This document shows, in pieces, positions 8,435-16,733 of a stretch of DNA of 64,000 nucleotides (positions are counted from its first letter, which is position 1; every line of letters starts with the position of its first letter). This stretch comes from JAYVYM01 sp046593925 (GTDB taxonomy: Bacteria > Actinomycetota > Actinomycetes > Mycobacteriales > SCTD01), in NCBI GenBank assembly GCA_046593925.1, contig JBKJQN010000102.1, forward strand, positions 7,712 to 71,711, written 5' to 3'. A program made the translations under genes and the position numbers. The notes under the pieces were generated by a model. It had not been told where the DNA came from. It saw nothing but the letters and a program-made list of their open reading frames with translations, and did no database searches.

Positions 8435-9745
8435 ATGACACAGGACACTGCGGCGCTGCGCGACGTGGTGTCCGTGCCGGACTTCCGGCGGCTGCTGCGG
8501 GTGCGGCTCCTCGGCCAGTTCGGCGACGGCCTGTTCCAGGCGGCGCTTTTCGCGGCGGTGTTCTTCAACCCCGAGCGGGCGACGTCCGCCACGCAGGCGG
8601 CGAGCAGCTTCGCCGTGCTGCTGCTGCCGTACAGCTTCGTCGGGCCGTTCGCCGGGGTCTTCCTGGACCGTTGGCGACGCCAGCGCGTGCTCGTGGTGGC
8701 CAACATCAGCCGGGCGCTGCTCGTCGCGGTGTTCGCGGCGCTGCTGGCCGGGCTGGGCGCGACCTCCCTGCCGGTGCAGGTGCTCGCGCTGGTCGTCGTG
8801 TCGGTGAACCGGTTCGTGCTTTCCGGCTTGTCGGCGTCGCTGCCGCATGTCGTCGACCCGGGCCGGCTGGTGATCGCCAACTCACTGGCCGGCACCCTCG
8901 GCGGCGGCGTCGCGATCCTGGGCGGGGGGGCCGCCGTCGCGCTGCGCCGGGTGTTCGGCGAGGGCGACCTCGGGGCGAGCCGCAGCGCCCTGGTCGCCTG
9001 CGGGCTCTACGTCGTCACCGCCCTGCTCGCCCGGACCATCGGCCGGGACCTGCTCGGGCCCGACCAGCGCCCGCTCGGGCACTGGAGGGAGGCGCTCGCC
9101 GGCGTGTTGACCGGGGTGGTGGAAGGCGCCCGGCATGTGCGCTCGCACGGGCCGGCCGCGCGCGGGCTCGCGGCGATCAGCGCCCACCGGTTCTTCTACG
9201 GGCTGTCCTTCGTCGCGACCCTGCTGCTCTATACCGAGACCGGGGCGATCGGCCGCGGGGTCGGCGGGCTGGCCGAGGTCGTGATCGCCTCCGGCCTCGG
9301 TGGGTTGCTGGCCGCGGTGGTCACCCCCCGGGCCACCCGCGCGATGGGCACACAGCGCTGGATCACGCTGGTGTTCGCGACCGCCGCGGTCGTCGAGGTC
9401 GTCTTCGGCGTGCCGTACACCCACCGGGCGTTCCTGGTCGCCGCGGCGTTCCTGGGCTTCGCGGCGCAGGCCAGCAAGATCTGCGTCGACACCCTGCTGC
9501 AGGAGAGCGTGGACGACGTCTACCGCGGGCGGGTCTTCTCCTTCTACGACACGACCTTCAACGCCAGCTTCGTCTCCGCGGCCGGCCTGGCGGCGCTGCT
9601 GCTGCCCGACAACGGCAAGAGCTACCTCGTCATCGGCGTCGTCGCGGGTGGGTACGCACTGACGGCGCTGGTGTACGGCACGGCGAGTTCGCGGCGTACC
9701 GGCAGCGACCCGGCACCGGCCGTTCCCGGCGCGGTCGCGGACTGA
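8435..9745 (+). CDS. Major facilitator superfamily transporter
   Basis: A 436-residue polytopic membrane protein with about 11-12 hydrophobic helices. The first cytoplasmic loop carries the MFS signature form GVFLDRWRRQRVLVVANISRA. Other helices include FAVLLLPYSFVGPFAGVF and YLVIGVVAGGYALTALVYG. The substrate cannot be told from sequence. An adjacent GTG at 8432 is an alternative start; ATG 8435 is preferred because it lies exactly 6 nt past a TACGCT -10 hexamer. The gene converges on the CCA-adding enzyme. Confidence 0.87.
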   Translation: MTQDTAALRDVVSVPDFRRLLRVRLLGQFGDGLFQAALFAAVFFNPERATSATQAASSFAVLLLPYSFVGPFAGVFLDRWRRQRVLVVANISRALLVAVFAALLAGLGATSLPVQVLALVVVSVNRFVLSGLSASLPHVVDPGRLVIANSLAGTLGGGVAILGGGAAVALRRVFGEGDLGASRSALVACGLYVVTALLARTIGRDLLGPDQRPLGHWREALAGVLTGVVEGARHVRSHGPAARGLAAISAHRFFYGLSFVATLLLYTETGAIGRGVGGLAEVVIASGLGGLLAAVVTPRATRAMGTQRWITLVFATAAVVEVVFGVPYTHRAFLVAAAFLGFAAQASKICVDTLLQESVDDVYRGRVFSFYDTTFNASFVSAAGLAALLLPDNGKSYLVIGVVAGGYALTALVYGTASSRRTGSDPAPAVPGAVAD

Positions 9746-9797
9746 GCGCCTCCGCGCCGGTCGTTCCCGTGCGGTCGCCTCCCCTTCGGCAGTGCCC

Positions 9798-11285
9798 TTA
9801 CGGGGCCCTGTTCGGTGGCCTCTCGGGAGGGGGACGCCGGCGGCCCGGCAGGTCCTGGGACGCCGCCCAGGCCAGCAGCTCGGTGACGGCGCGGTCGTGG
9901 CCGAGCGGGCCGTGCTCCATCCGCAGGTCGAGCAGGTGCGCGAGCGCGAGCCCGACCGGCCGCGACGGGGGCAGGCCGAGCAGCTCCATGACCTGCTCAC
10001 CGGACAGGTCGGGCCGGATCCGGTCCAGCTCCTCCTGCTGGCGCAGCCGGGCGATCCGCGCCTCGAGGTCGTCGTACGCCAGTGACAGGGCGGCGGCGCG
10101 GCGGCGGTTGCGGGTGGTGCAGTCCGAGCGGGTCAACCGGTGCAGCCGCTCCAGCTGCGGCCCCGCGTCGGTGACGTACCGGCGTACGGCGGCGTCGGTC
10201 CACGGCGAGGTGCCCGGCTGGCCGTAGCCGTGGAAGCGCAGGTGCATGGCCGTCAGCAGGGTGACCGCCTCAACGACCTCCTTGCCGTATGTCAATGCCT
10301 GCAGCCGCTTGCGGGCCAACTTGGCGCCGACGACCTCGTGGTGGTGGAAGGACACCCCGCCGCCGGGCTCGTGCCGCCGGGTCCTGGGCTTACCGATGTC
10401 ATGCAGGAGCGCAGCCAGCCGCAGCACCAGGTCCGGGCCGTCGGTCTCTAGCCGGGCGGCCCGCTCGAGGACCTGCAGGGTGTGCTCGTACACGTCCTTG
10501 TGCTGGTGGTGCTCGTCGATCTCCAGCCGTAGCGCGGGCAGCTCAGGCAGCACGTACGCAGCCAGCCCGGTGTCCACCAGGAGCTCGAGCCCGCGCCGCG
10601 GGTGCGCCCCGAGCAGCAGCTTGGACAGCTCCTCCTTGACCCGCTCCCGGGTGATGATCGCCAGGCGGTCGGCAATCGCGGTGATCGCCTCGATGGCCGC
10701 CGGGTCGACGGCGAAGCCGAGCTGGCTGGCGAACCGCGCGACGCGCAGCATCCGCAGTGGGTCGTCGGAGAAGGAGTCCTGCGGGCGGCCCGGGGTGCGC
10801 AGCAGCCCCACGGCAAGGTCGTCGAGGCCGCCGAACGGGTCGACGAAGGCGTCCGGGGCCCGCCAGTCTGGCAGCGCCACCGCCATTGCATTGACCGTGA
10901 GGTCGCGTCGGCGCAGGTCGTCGACCAGCGAGTCGCCGTACGCGACGGCCGGGTTCCGCGAGCCGGGGTCGTACGCCTCGGCCCGGTAGGTCGTGACCTC
11001 GAGCTTGAAGCCACGCCGGGACATCCCGACCGTGCCGAAGGCGATGCCGGTGTCCCAGGTCGCGTCCGCCCAACCCTCGGCCAGCGTCAGCACCTGCTCC
11101 GGCCGGGCGCCGGTGGTCAGGTCCAGGTCGTCGCCGAGCCGGCCGAGCAGCGCGTCGCGCACCGAGCCGCCGACCAGGTGCAGGCAGTGGCCGGCGGCGG
11201 CGAAACGCTGGCCGAGCTCGCCGGCCACCGGAGCAGCGCGCAGCAGCTCGCGCACGGCGTTCTGCTGCAGCTCGGACAGGCCCAT
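9798..11285 (-). CDS. pcnA: CCA tRNA nucleotidyltransferase (poly(A) polymerase/HD-domain type)
   Basis: A 495-residue enzyme that adds or repairs the 3' CCA of tRNAs. The nucleotidyltransferase head has LVGGSVRDALLGRLGDDLDL, with DLD as the catalytic metal site, and RRRDLTVNAMA. The tRNA-binding neck has DDPLRMLRVARFASQLGF. An HD domain follows (EHTLQVLERA, LAALLHDIGKPRTR, FHHHEVVGA), as in the Mycobacterium protein Rv3907c. The ATG at 11285 is apparently leaderless. Confidence 0.94.
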   Translation of the reverse strand: MGLSELQQNAVRELLRAAPVAGELGQRFAAAGHCLHLVGGSVRDALLGRLGDDLDLTTGARPEQVLTLAEGWADATWDTGIAFGTVGMSRRGFKLEVTTYRAEAYDPGSRNPAVAYGDSLVDDLRRRDLTVNAMAVALPDWRAPDAFVDPFGGLDDLAVGLLRTPGRPQDSFSDDPLRMLRVARFASQLGFAVDPAAIEAITAIADRLAIITRERVKEELSKLLLGAHPRRGLELLVDTGLAAYVLPELPALRLEIDEHHQHKDVYEHTLQVLERAARLETDGPDLVLRLAALLHDIGKPRTRRHEPGGGVSFHHHEVVGAKLARKRLQALTYGKEVVEAVTLLTAMHLRFHGYGQPGTSPWTDAAVRRYVTDAGPQLERLHRLTRSDCTTRNRRRAAALSLAYDDLEARIARLRQQEELDRIRPDLSGEQVMELLGLPPSRPVGLALAHLLDLRMEHGPLGHDRAVTELLAWAASQDLPGRRRPPPERPPNRAP

Positions 11286-11292
11286 CCACAGC

Positions 11293-11298
11293 AGGCTA
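11293..11298 (-). promoter_or_regulatory. -10 element for a leaderless pcnA transcript
   Basis: On the minus strand TAGCCT ends 7 nt before the pcnA ATG. It lies in the 56-bp gap shared with the divergent EssC-like gene. Confidence 0.5.
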
Positions 11299-11341
11299 GG
11301 AGACGCGCGCGTCCTCGCTGAGACCGTGCAAGCCTGCGGCC

Positions 11342-14300
11342 GTGCAGGTCGTCGTACGCAGCGCCGACGGTCAGTGCGACCTCGATGTCGAGCTGCGCCA
11401 CCCGCAGGCAACCCTCGGCGACCTGGCCCGCGCGGCCGGCGCGGAGCTCGGCGACGGTCCGGTGGTCGTCGGCGGTCGGCGGCTACCCGCGAGCTGTCCG
11501 GTCGCGCAGGCCGGGCTTGCCGAGGGCGGGCTGGTCGAGCTCGACGCTGCGGGGGCGTTCGTCCCGCAGCCGCCGGCCGCCGCGTACGAGGTTGTCGCCA
11601 CCGCCGGGCTCAACGCTGGCGGTCGCTGGCCGCTCGCCGGCACGGTGCTCGTCGGCCGGGGCGCCACGGCAGACGTCCACCTCACCGACCCGGCAGTCTC
11701 GCGCGAGCACTGCACGCTGGCGCTGAACGTCGACCCCCGCACCGGGCACCGGCTGCTGGTGGCAGACGTCGGCGCCCGCAACGCGGTCGTCGTAGGTGAA
11801 CAGGTGCTTCGCCGGGGCGAGTCGGCGGCGGCCGACCCCGGCTGCGCCGTAAGGCTCGGTCCGGTCGATCTGCAGGTACGGCTGAGCGACGACAGCGACC
11901 GGCCGCTTGGCCTGGACGTACGGCGGCAGGTGGGACCGGCCGGGACGGTGGCCTTCAACCGGCCGCCACGACCGGCCCGGCCCCTCCCGGAGCCGCCGCT
12001 CGCCCTGCCCGAGGAGCCCGCCGAGCGCCGGACCGAGCCGTTCAGCGTCGCCGCGCTGGTCGGTCCGCTGGTGCTCGCGGCCGTGCTGGTGCTGGTCACC
12101 GGCGACCCGCGCTTCGCACTGTTCAGCGCCCTGAGCCCGGTGCTCGGCGTCGGCACCTGGTACGAGTCGCGCCGCCGCCATCGGCGTGGCAGCCACCGCG
12201 ACCGGATCCGCTACGACGGCGAGCTCGCGCTGCTGGCCGGGCAGCTGAGCGGCGGCGCCGAGCGGGAGCGGGCCCGGCTGCGCGGGCTCGCACCGGACCC
12301 GGCTGAGGTGCTGCGCCGGGCCGCGCTGCCCAGCACCCGGCTCTGGGAGCGCCGGCCCGGGTCCGAGGACATCCTGCGGCTGTCCGCCGGCGTCGCCGAC
12401 CAGTCATGGCGGCCACCGCTGCCGGACCACACCCGGCCGGCCGTCGCCGTCGCCGTCGCCGCACTACTCAATACAGGCCGCCTCGTCGGCGCACCCGTGG
12501 TCCTCGACCTGTCAGGCGGGGGCGTCGTCGGGATCGTCGGCGACCGGCCGGCCGCACTCGCGGTGGCCCGATCGCTGCTCTGCGCGGCAGCCGTCGGATC
12601 CGGGCCGGCCGACCTGACGGTCGGCGTGTTCGCCGACCCCGGCCGGGCCGCGGCCTGGGAGTGGTGCAAATGGCTACCGCACACCCGCTCGACCGAGCCC
12701 GGGGTCGAGCGCTGGTTGTCGGCCGAGCCGGCCTCCAGCGACGCCCTGCTGCGCGCCCTGGCCCGCGGCGGTGCGCCGGGCACGGTGCTCGTCGTGCTCG
12801 ACACCGCCGTGCTCACCACCGGCAAGAACGCCCCGGCGCGCGACCTGCTGGCGCTCGCGCGCACCCCCGCCGCGGGTGTTCCACCGGTCGCCGGCGTCGT
12901 CGTTGCAGCGACGGAGGACGCGCTGCCGGCCGCCTGCAACCAAGTGCTGACCGTGCGCGCCGACGGCAGCGCCACCCTGCTGCGCCTGGCCGACGGCGGC
13001 CGGGTCGACGGGATCCTCGCGGCCGGCCTGTCGACGGACCGCGCCCTGACCTGCGCCCGCGACCTGGCCCGCTTCGAGGACCCGGAGCTCGCGGTCGCCG
13101 GGGCCGGCCTGCCCGCCGGCGTCCGGCTGCTGCCACTTCTCGAGCTCGACACCGCGGACGGTGAGGTCGACGTCGGTGCGGTCCGGGCCCGCTGGCGAGC
13201 CGGCGGCGGCGACCCCGGGCTGCTGGCCCCGCTGGGAGTCACCGAGCAGGGCGTCTTCGTGCTGGACCTGGTCCGCGACGGCGCGCACGGCCTGGTCGGC
13301 GGAACGACCGGTTCGGGCAAGAGCGAGCTGCTGCGCAGCCTGGTGGCCGCACTGGCGGTGCACGCGGACTCCGACCACCTGACCTTCGTACTGATCGACT
13401 ACAAGGGCGGAGCGGCCTTCGACGCCTGCGCGCGGCTCCCGCACGTCGTCGGGCTCGTCACCGACCTCGACGAGCAGCTCGGCGCCCGCGCGCTGCAGGC
13501 ACTGGACGCCGAGCTGCACCACCGTGAGCGCACGCTGCGGATCGCCGGAGCCGACAACCTGCGCGAGTACCTCGCCCTGGGAGCGGTCGAGCCGCTGCCG
13601 CGCCTGGTCGTGGTCATCGACGAGTTTGCGACGCTGGCCAAGGAGCTGCCGGGCTTCGTCGCGTCCCTGGTCGGCATCGCCCAGCGCGGCCGCACGCTCG
13701 GGGTGCACCTGCTGCTGGCGACCCAACGCCCCTCCGGCGCCGTCAACGACAACATCAAGGCCAACACCAACCTGAGGGTGGCGCTGCGGGTGCAGGACGG
13801 CGCCGACTCGACCGACGTGATCGGTACGCCAGCCGCGGCGCTGATCAGCCGGGACCGGCCCGGCCGGGCGTACGTCCGGCTCGGGCCCGGCGAGGTGGTG
13901 CCGATCCAGACCGCGCTGGTGAGCTGCGTCAGCGAGCAGGGCTCGGACGCCGGGGTCGACACGGCACCCTTCGTCTTCGGGCCGCGCAGCCGGGCGTCGC
14001 GCGGCGCCGTCGGTGGCGGTGCGCCGGTGGGCACCGGCCGACCCGACCTCGCCCGCCTGGTCGACGCGCTGGTCGCCGCGCACTGCGCGGACGGCCGGCC
14101 CGCACCGCGGCGGCCGTGGCCCGAGCCGCTGCCGCCGGTGCTCGACCTCGCCGGCCTGTGGGCCACCGCACCAGACCCGGCGGTCGCCGTGGTCGCCCTC
14201 GCCGACGAGCCCGCGGCGCAGGCGCAGCGCGCCGTCGGCTGGAACCTCGCCGAAGGCGGCCTGCTGCTGCTCGGCGTCGCCGGCAGCGGTACGACGACGA

Positions 14301-15586
14301 CCCTGCTCGCGCTGGCTCTCTCGCTGGCCGGGCGCTGCTCACCGGACGAGCTTGAGCTGTACGCCTTCGACTTCGGGGTCGGCGACCTGGCCGCGCTGGA
14401 GGCGCTGCCGCACACCGGTGCGGTCATACCTGCCGGCGACCGGGAGCGCCAGGTCCGGCTGCTGCGCCGGCTGCGCGGGGAGCTCGACCGGCGGCGGGCG
14501 CCGGCCGCCGATCTGCCCCGGACGGGCGCCGCCCTGCCCCGCATCGTCGTGCTGCTCGACAACCTTGCGGCGATGCGCGCGCAGTACGACGACATCGAGG
14601 GCCTGGAGCTGATGGACCTGCTCGCGCGGGTGCACGCCGACGGCCCGGAGGTCGGGATCTCCGTCGCAATCACGGCGGACCGGCCCGGCGCCGTGCCGCT
14701 GCCGCTGTCGTCGGTGACGACCCAGAAGTGGCTGTTCCGGCTCGCCGACGCCTTCGACTACTCGGCAGTGGGGCTGTCCCGCAGCGACCTGCCCGCGCCG
14801 GTCCCCGGACGTGCCGTCCTGACTCCGAGTCGATTCCAGGCGCAGATCGGCCTGCCGGCGCCGGGGCTGGTGGCCGAGGTCGCAGCCCGCTGGGCCGGGG
14901 TGCCGCGTCGCGCCGAGCCCGTTGGCGTGCTGCCGTCGCGGGTGTCGTACGCCGACCTGGGGCGGGCAGTGGAGCGGCGCGGCGTCGTGTGGTCGGTGCC
15001 GCTGGGCATCACCGAGGCCGACCTGTCGGTCGCGGAGCTGGCCCTGTACGAGGGCGACGCGGTGCTGGTGGCCGGGCCGGCGCGCAGCGGTAAGTCCGGC
15101 GTGCTGTGGACCCTGGCCCAGGCGCTGAGCGAGGGCGGCATGCAGGTGCTGGCGACCGGCGGCCGCCGGTCGCCGCTGGCCGGCTGCCCCGCGGTGCACA
15201 GGTGGGTGGCCGCCGGGGAGCTGGCTGAGGCAGCGAGGCAGCTGCGGCACCCGGCCAGGCCGACGGTGCTCCTGGTCGACGACGCCGAAGGCGTCGACGA
15301 CGGACAGGGAGCACTCGACGCACTGGTCGCGTCGCCGGTTCCCGACCTGCACGTGGTGGCGGCCGGGCGGCCCGACGCGCTGCGGACCGCGTACGGGCAC
15401 TGGACGGCGGGGGTGCGCCGAAGCGGCACGGGCCTGCTGCTGCGGCCAGCGATCGACGTCGACGGGGACCTGCTCGGGGCGTCGTTGCCGCGCCGCGCCC
15501 CGGTGGCCCTCACGGTGGGCCGCGGCTACCTCGTGAGCGACGGCGCAGTGACCCTCGTGCAGGCCGCGACGCCACCCGGATCCTGA
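11342..15586 (+). CDS. EssC-like type VII secretion ATPase (ubiquitin-like + FHA + 2 TM + three FtsK/SpoIIIE domains)
   Basis: A 1414-residue protein. Residues 1-75 look like a beta-grasp, ubiquitin-like fold (VVVGGRRLP...GGLVEL). Residues 95-180 form an FHA domain with GRG and SREH. Two membrane helices lie near 235-275. ATPase 1 has Walker A GGTTGSGKSE near residue 652 and Walker B LVVVIDEFA. ATPase 2 is degenerate (GVAGSGTTTT near 978, invariant Lys replaced by Thr; LLDNLA instead of a DE pair). ATPase 3 has GPARSGKSG near 1246 and VLLVDDAE. FHA followed by membrane helices and several FtsK domains is the EssC layout of T7SSb rather than the mycobacterial EccC layout. A WXG100 gene follows 160 bp later. 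No EccB, EccD, EccE or mycosin gene is in the window. The start is GTG 11342, and this locus is absent between Rv3907c and Rv3908 in M. tuberculosis. Confidence 0.88.
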   Translation: MQVVVRSADGQCDLDVELRHPQATLGDLARAAGAELGDGPVVVGGRRLPASCPVAQAGLAEGGLVELDAAGAFVPQPPAAAYEVVATAGLNAGGRWPLAGTVLVGRGATADVHLTDPAVSREHCTLALNVDPRTGHRLLVADVGARNAVVVGEQVLRRGESAAADPGCAVRLGPVDLQVRLSDDSDRPLGLDVRRQVGPAGTVAFNRPPRPARPLPEPPLALPEEPAERRTEPFSVAALVGPLVLAAVLVLVTGDPRFALFSALSPVLGVGTWYESRRRHRRGSHRDRIRYDGELALLAGQLSGGAERERARLRGLAPDPAEVLRRAALPSTRLWERRPGSEDILRLSAGVADQSWRPPLPDHTRPAVAVAVAALLNTGRLVGAPVVLDLSGGGVVGIVGDRPAALAVARSLLCAAAVGSGPADLTVGVFADPGRAAAWEWCKWLPHTRSTEPGVERWLSAEPASSDALLRALARGGAPGTVLVVLDTAVLTTGKNAPARDLLALARTPAAGVPPVAGVVVAATEDALPAACNQVLTVRADGSATLLRLADGGRVDGILAAGLSTDRALTCARDLARFEDPELAVAGAGLPAGVRLLPLLELDTADGEVDVGAVRARWRAGGGDPGLLAPLGVTEQGVFVLDLVRDGAHGLVGGTTGSGKSELLRSLVAALAVHADSDHLTFVLIDYKGGAAFDACARLPHVVGLVTDLDEQLGARALQALDAELHHRERTLRIAGADNLREYLALGAVEPLPRLVVVIDEFATLAKELPGFVASLVGIAQRGRTLGVHLLLATQRPSGAVNDNIKANTNLRVALRVQDGADSTDVIGTPAAALISRDRPGRAYVRLGPGEVVPIQTALVSCVSEQGSDAGVDTAPFVFGPRSRASRGAVGGGAPVGTGRPDLARLVDALVAAHCADGRPAPRRPWPEPLPPVLDLAGLWATAPDPAVAVVALADEPAAQAQRAVGWNLAEGGLLLLGVAGSGTTTTLLALALSLAGRCSPDELELYAFDFGVGDLAALEALPHTGAVIPAGDRERQVRLLRRLRGELDRRRAPAADLPRTGAALPRIVVLLDNLAAMRAQYDDIEGLELMDLLARVHADGPEVGISVAITADRPGAVPLPLSSVTTQKWLFRLADAFDYSAVGLSRSDLPAPVPGRAVLTPSRFQAQIGLPAPGLVAEVAARWAGVPRRAEPVGVLPSRVSYADLGRAVERRGVVWSVPLGITEADLSVAELALYEGDAVLVAGPARSGKSGVLWTLAQALSEGGMQVLATGGRRSPLAGCPAVHRWVAAGELAEAARQLRHPARPTVLLVDDAEGVDDGQGALDALVASPVPDLHVVAAGRPDALRTAYGHWTAGVRRSGTGLLLRPAIDVDGDLLGASLPRRAPVALTVGRGYLVSDGAVTLVQAATPPGS

Positions 15587-15589
15587 GGG

Positions 15590-15663
15590 TCGTCCACAGT
15601 GTCCCTGAGCCTGCTCACGCTCACGGTGCCCTGGTTGTCCACAGTGCCGCACCGCTGTCCACA
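15590..15663 (+). promoter_or_regulatory. Cluster of three DnaA-box-like sites
   Basis: The spacer between the EssC-like and WXG100 genes holds TCGTCCACA (15590-15598), TTGTCCACA (15635-15643) and CTGTCCACA (15655-15663), all in the same orientation. TTGTCCACA is the preferred high-GC actinobacterial DnaA box. The site is about 24 kb from oriC, so it may titrate DnaA or regulate the downstream gene. Confidence 0.55.
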
Positions 15664-15746
15664 ACCGCCTCGGCGGCCGCCACCCAGCTGCCGGGACCGC
15701 CTTACGTTGCCAGTTGCACCCACCCTTCGCACCCCAGGAGCACCCC

Positions 15747-16031
15747 GTGTCAGCACGCGTCCTGTCCACCGAGCAGGCCAAGACCGCCATCGTCGCGGTC
15801 CAGGCGATCATCAACGGCGGCCTTGCGGAACAGATCAGCAAGCTCGACGCCCAGGGCAAGGTGCTGTCCAACCCGGACGTCTGGGATGGCCAGCTCGCCA
15901 CCCAGTTCCGCGACAGCACCTGGCCACAGACCAAGAGCGCACTGGACCGGGCCCGCACCGAGCTGGACCAGCTGCGAGAACAGCTACAGAAGATTGCGAG
16001 CAACATCATGACTGCTGGCGGCAACGCCTGA
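15747..16031 (+). CDS. WXG100-family (ESAT-6-like) protein
   Basis: A 94-residue helical protein with Trp-Asp-Gly (VWDGQLATQF) near the middle, the WXG hairpin turn between two helices. A second helix follows (KSALDRARTELDQLREQLQKI). Size, central WXG and charged C-terminal helix match small type VII secretion substrates. The C-terminus is short, and a YxxxD/E export signal is not obvious. The start is GTG 15747 after AGGAG at 15736-15740. It lies just downstream of the EssC-like ATPase, its likely export motor. Only one WXG100 gene is present, so a homodimer is more likely than an EsxA/EsxB pair. Confidence 0.82.
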   Translation: MSARVLSTEQAKTAIVAVQAIINGGLAEQISKLDAQGKVLSNPDVWDGQLATQFRDSTWPQTKSALDRARTELDQLREQLQKIASNIMTAGGNA

Positions 16032-16058
16032 CCCGGCTTCGCCAGCAGCCCCAGTGGG

Positions 16059-16064
16059 TATCTT
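16059..16064 (+). promoter_or_regulatory. -10 element for a leaderless YbaK-like transcript
   Basis: TATCTT ends 6 nt before GTG 16071. No Shine-Dalgarno site is present. Confidence 0.5.
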
Positions 16065-16070
16065 TCACCC

Positions 16071-16640
16071 GTGAAAGGCGCGCTGGATGTCCACCGCGAG
16101 CTACTCGCCCGTGACGTGACCCACGAGGTCGTCCGGCTGAGCGAGCTGGTGACGACGGCGGACGGGCTGCCCCGGGCGCTCGGGGTCGGCGCGAGTTCGT
16201 GCCTCGCGGTCCGCTGCTACGTCACCGACCTCGGTGTCGTCGCCGTGCTCGTGCACGCCGGTGTGGTGCCGGACCCCAACGCGGTGCTCGTCGCCCTCGA
16301 GGCACACACGCTGCGTCCGGCGACGGCCGACGAGGTCAACGTGGCCACCGACTACGCGGCCGGCTTGGTCAGCCCGCTCTGCCTGCCACCGGACGTCACA
16401 CTGCTCGCCGACGCCGCGCTCCAGGGCACGGATGTCCTGTACTGCCCACTGGGCGAGGGGGGCGTCGCGCTCGGCATCCGCACCCGCGACCTGCTCGAGG
16501 TCACCGGAGCGCAGGTCGCCCGGCTGTCGGCGCTGCCGCAGCCGCACCCCGACGCCCGGCCGTGGGGCGGCGGCGCACGTGTCGTCGACCTCGACGCCCG
16601 CGGCGGTGCACGGCGCATGCCCCGCCGCTCCGTCGGCTGA
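16071..16640 (+). CDS. YbaK/EbsC-type aminoacyl-tRNA deacylase-like protein
   Basis: A 189-residue protein with the YbaK/prolyl-tRNA editing fold. The N-terminal segment HEVVRLSELVTTADGLPRAL leads to the LAVRCYV strand. The central region RPATADEVNVATDYAAGLVSPL and the C-terminal VLYCPLGEGGVALGIRTRDL match the family's editing pocket. Family members hydrolyse mischarged aminoacyl-tRNAs such as Cys- or Ala-tRNAPro. The invariant Lys of classical YbaK is not clearly in place, so the activity is uncertain. It has its own leaderless promoter, so it need not be functionally tied to the WXG100 gene 39 nt upstream. Confidence 0.72.
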   Translation: MKGALDVHRELLARDVTHEVVRLSELVTTADGLPRALGVGASSCLAVRCYVTDLGVVAVLVHAGVVPDPNAVLVALEAHTLRPATADEVNVATDYAAGLVSPLCLPPDVTLLADAALQGTDVLYCPLGEGGVALGIRTRDLLEVTGAQVARLSALPQPHPDARPWGGGARVVDLDARGGARRMPRRSVG

Positions 16641-16720
16641 CCCGGCTCGGCCCGCCGACCAGACAATGACACCTGCCGGCGCCAGTCCCCCGCTGTCCCG
16701 CCGCTAGGGCCTTGCCGCCG

Positions 16721-16726
16721 TACGCT
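16721..16726 (+). promoter_or_regulatory. -10 element for a leaderless NUDIX (mutT4) transcript
   Basis: TACGCT ends 7 nt before GTG 16734, which heads the mutT4-DUF6049-murJ gene run. Confidence 0.5.
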
Positions 16727-16733
16727 GGGCGCC

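Noticed and set aside
12674..14083. 469-residue open frame antisense to the EssC-like gene
   Set aside because: No recognisable motif; rich in Arg/Gln/Gly as expected from reading GC-rich codons on the opposite strand; the sense frame has clear Walker motifs.
11342..16031. A complete ESX locus
   Set aside because: No EccB, EccD, EccE, mycosin or PE/PPE genes; the genes on either side are the conserved pcnA and mutT4.
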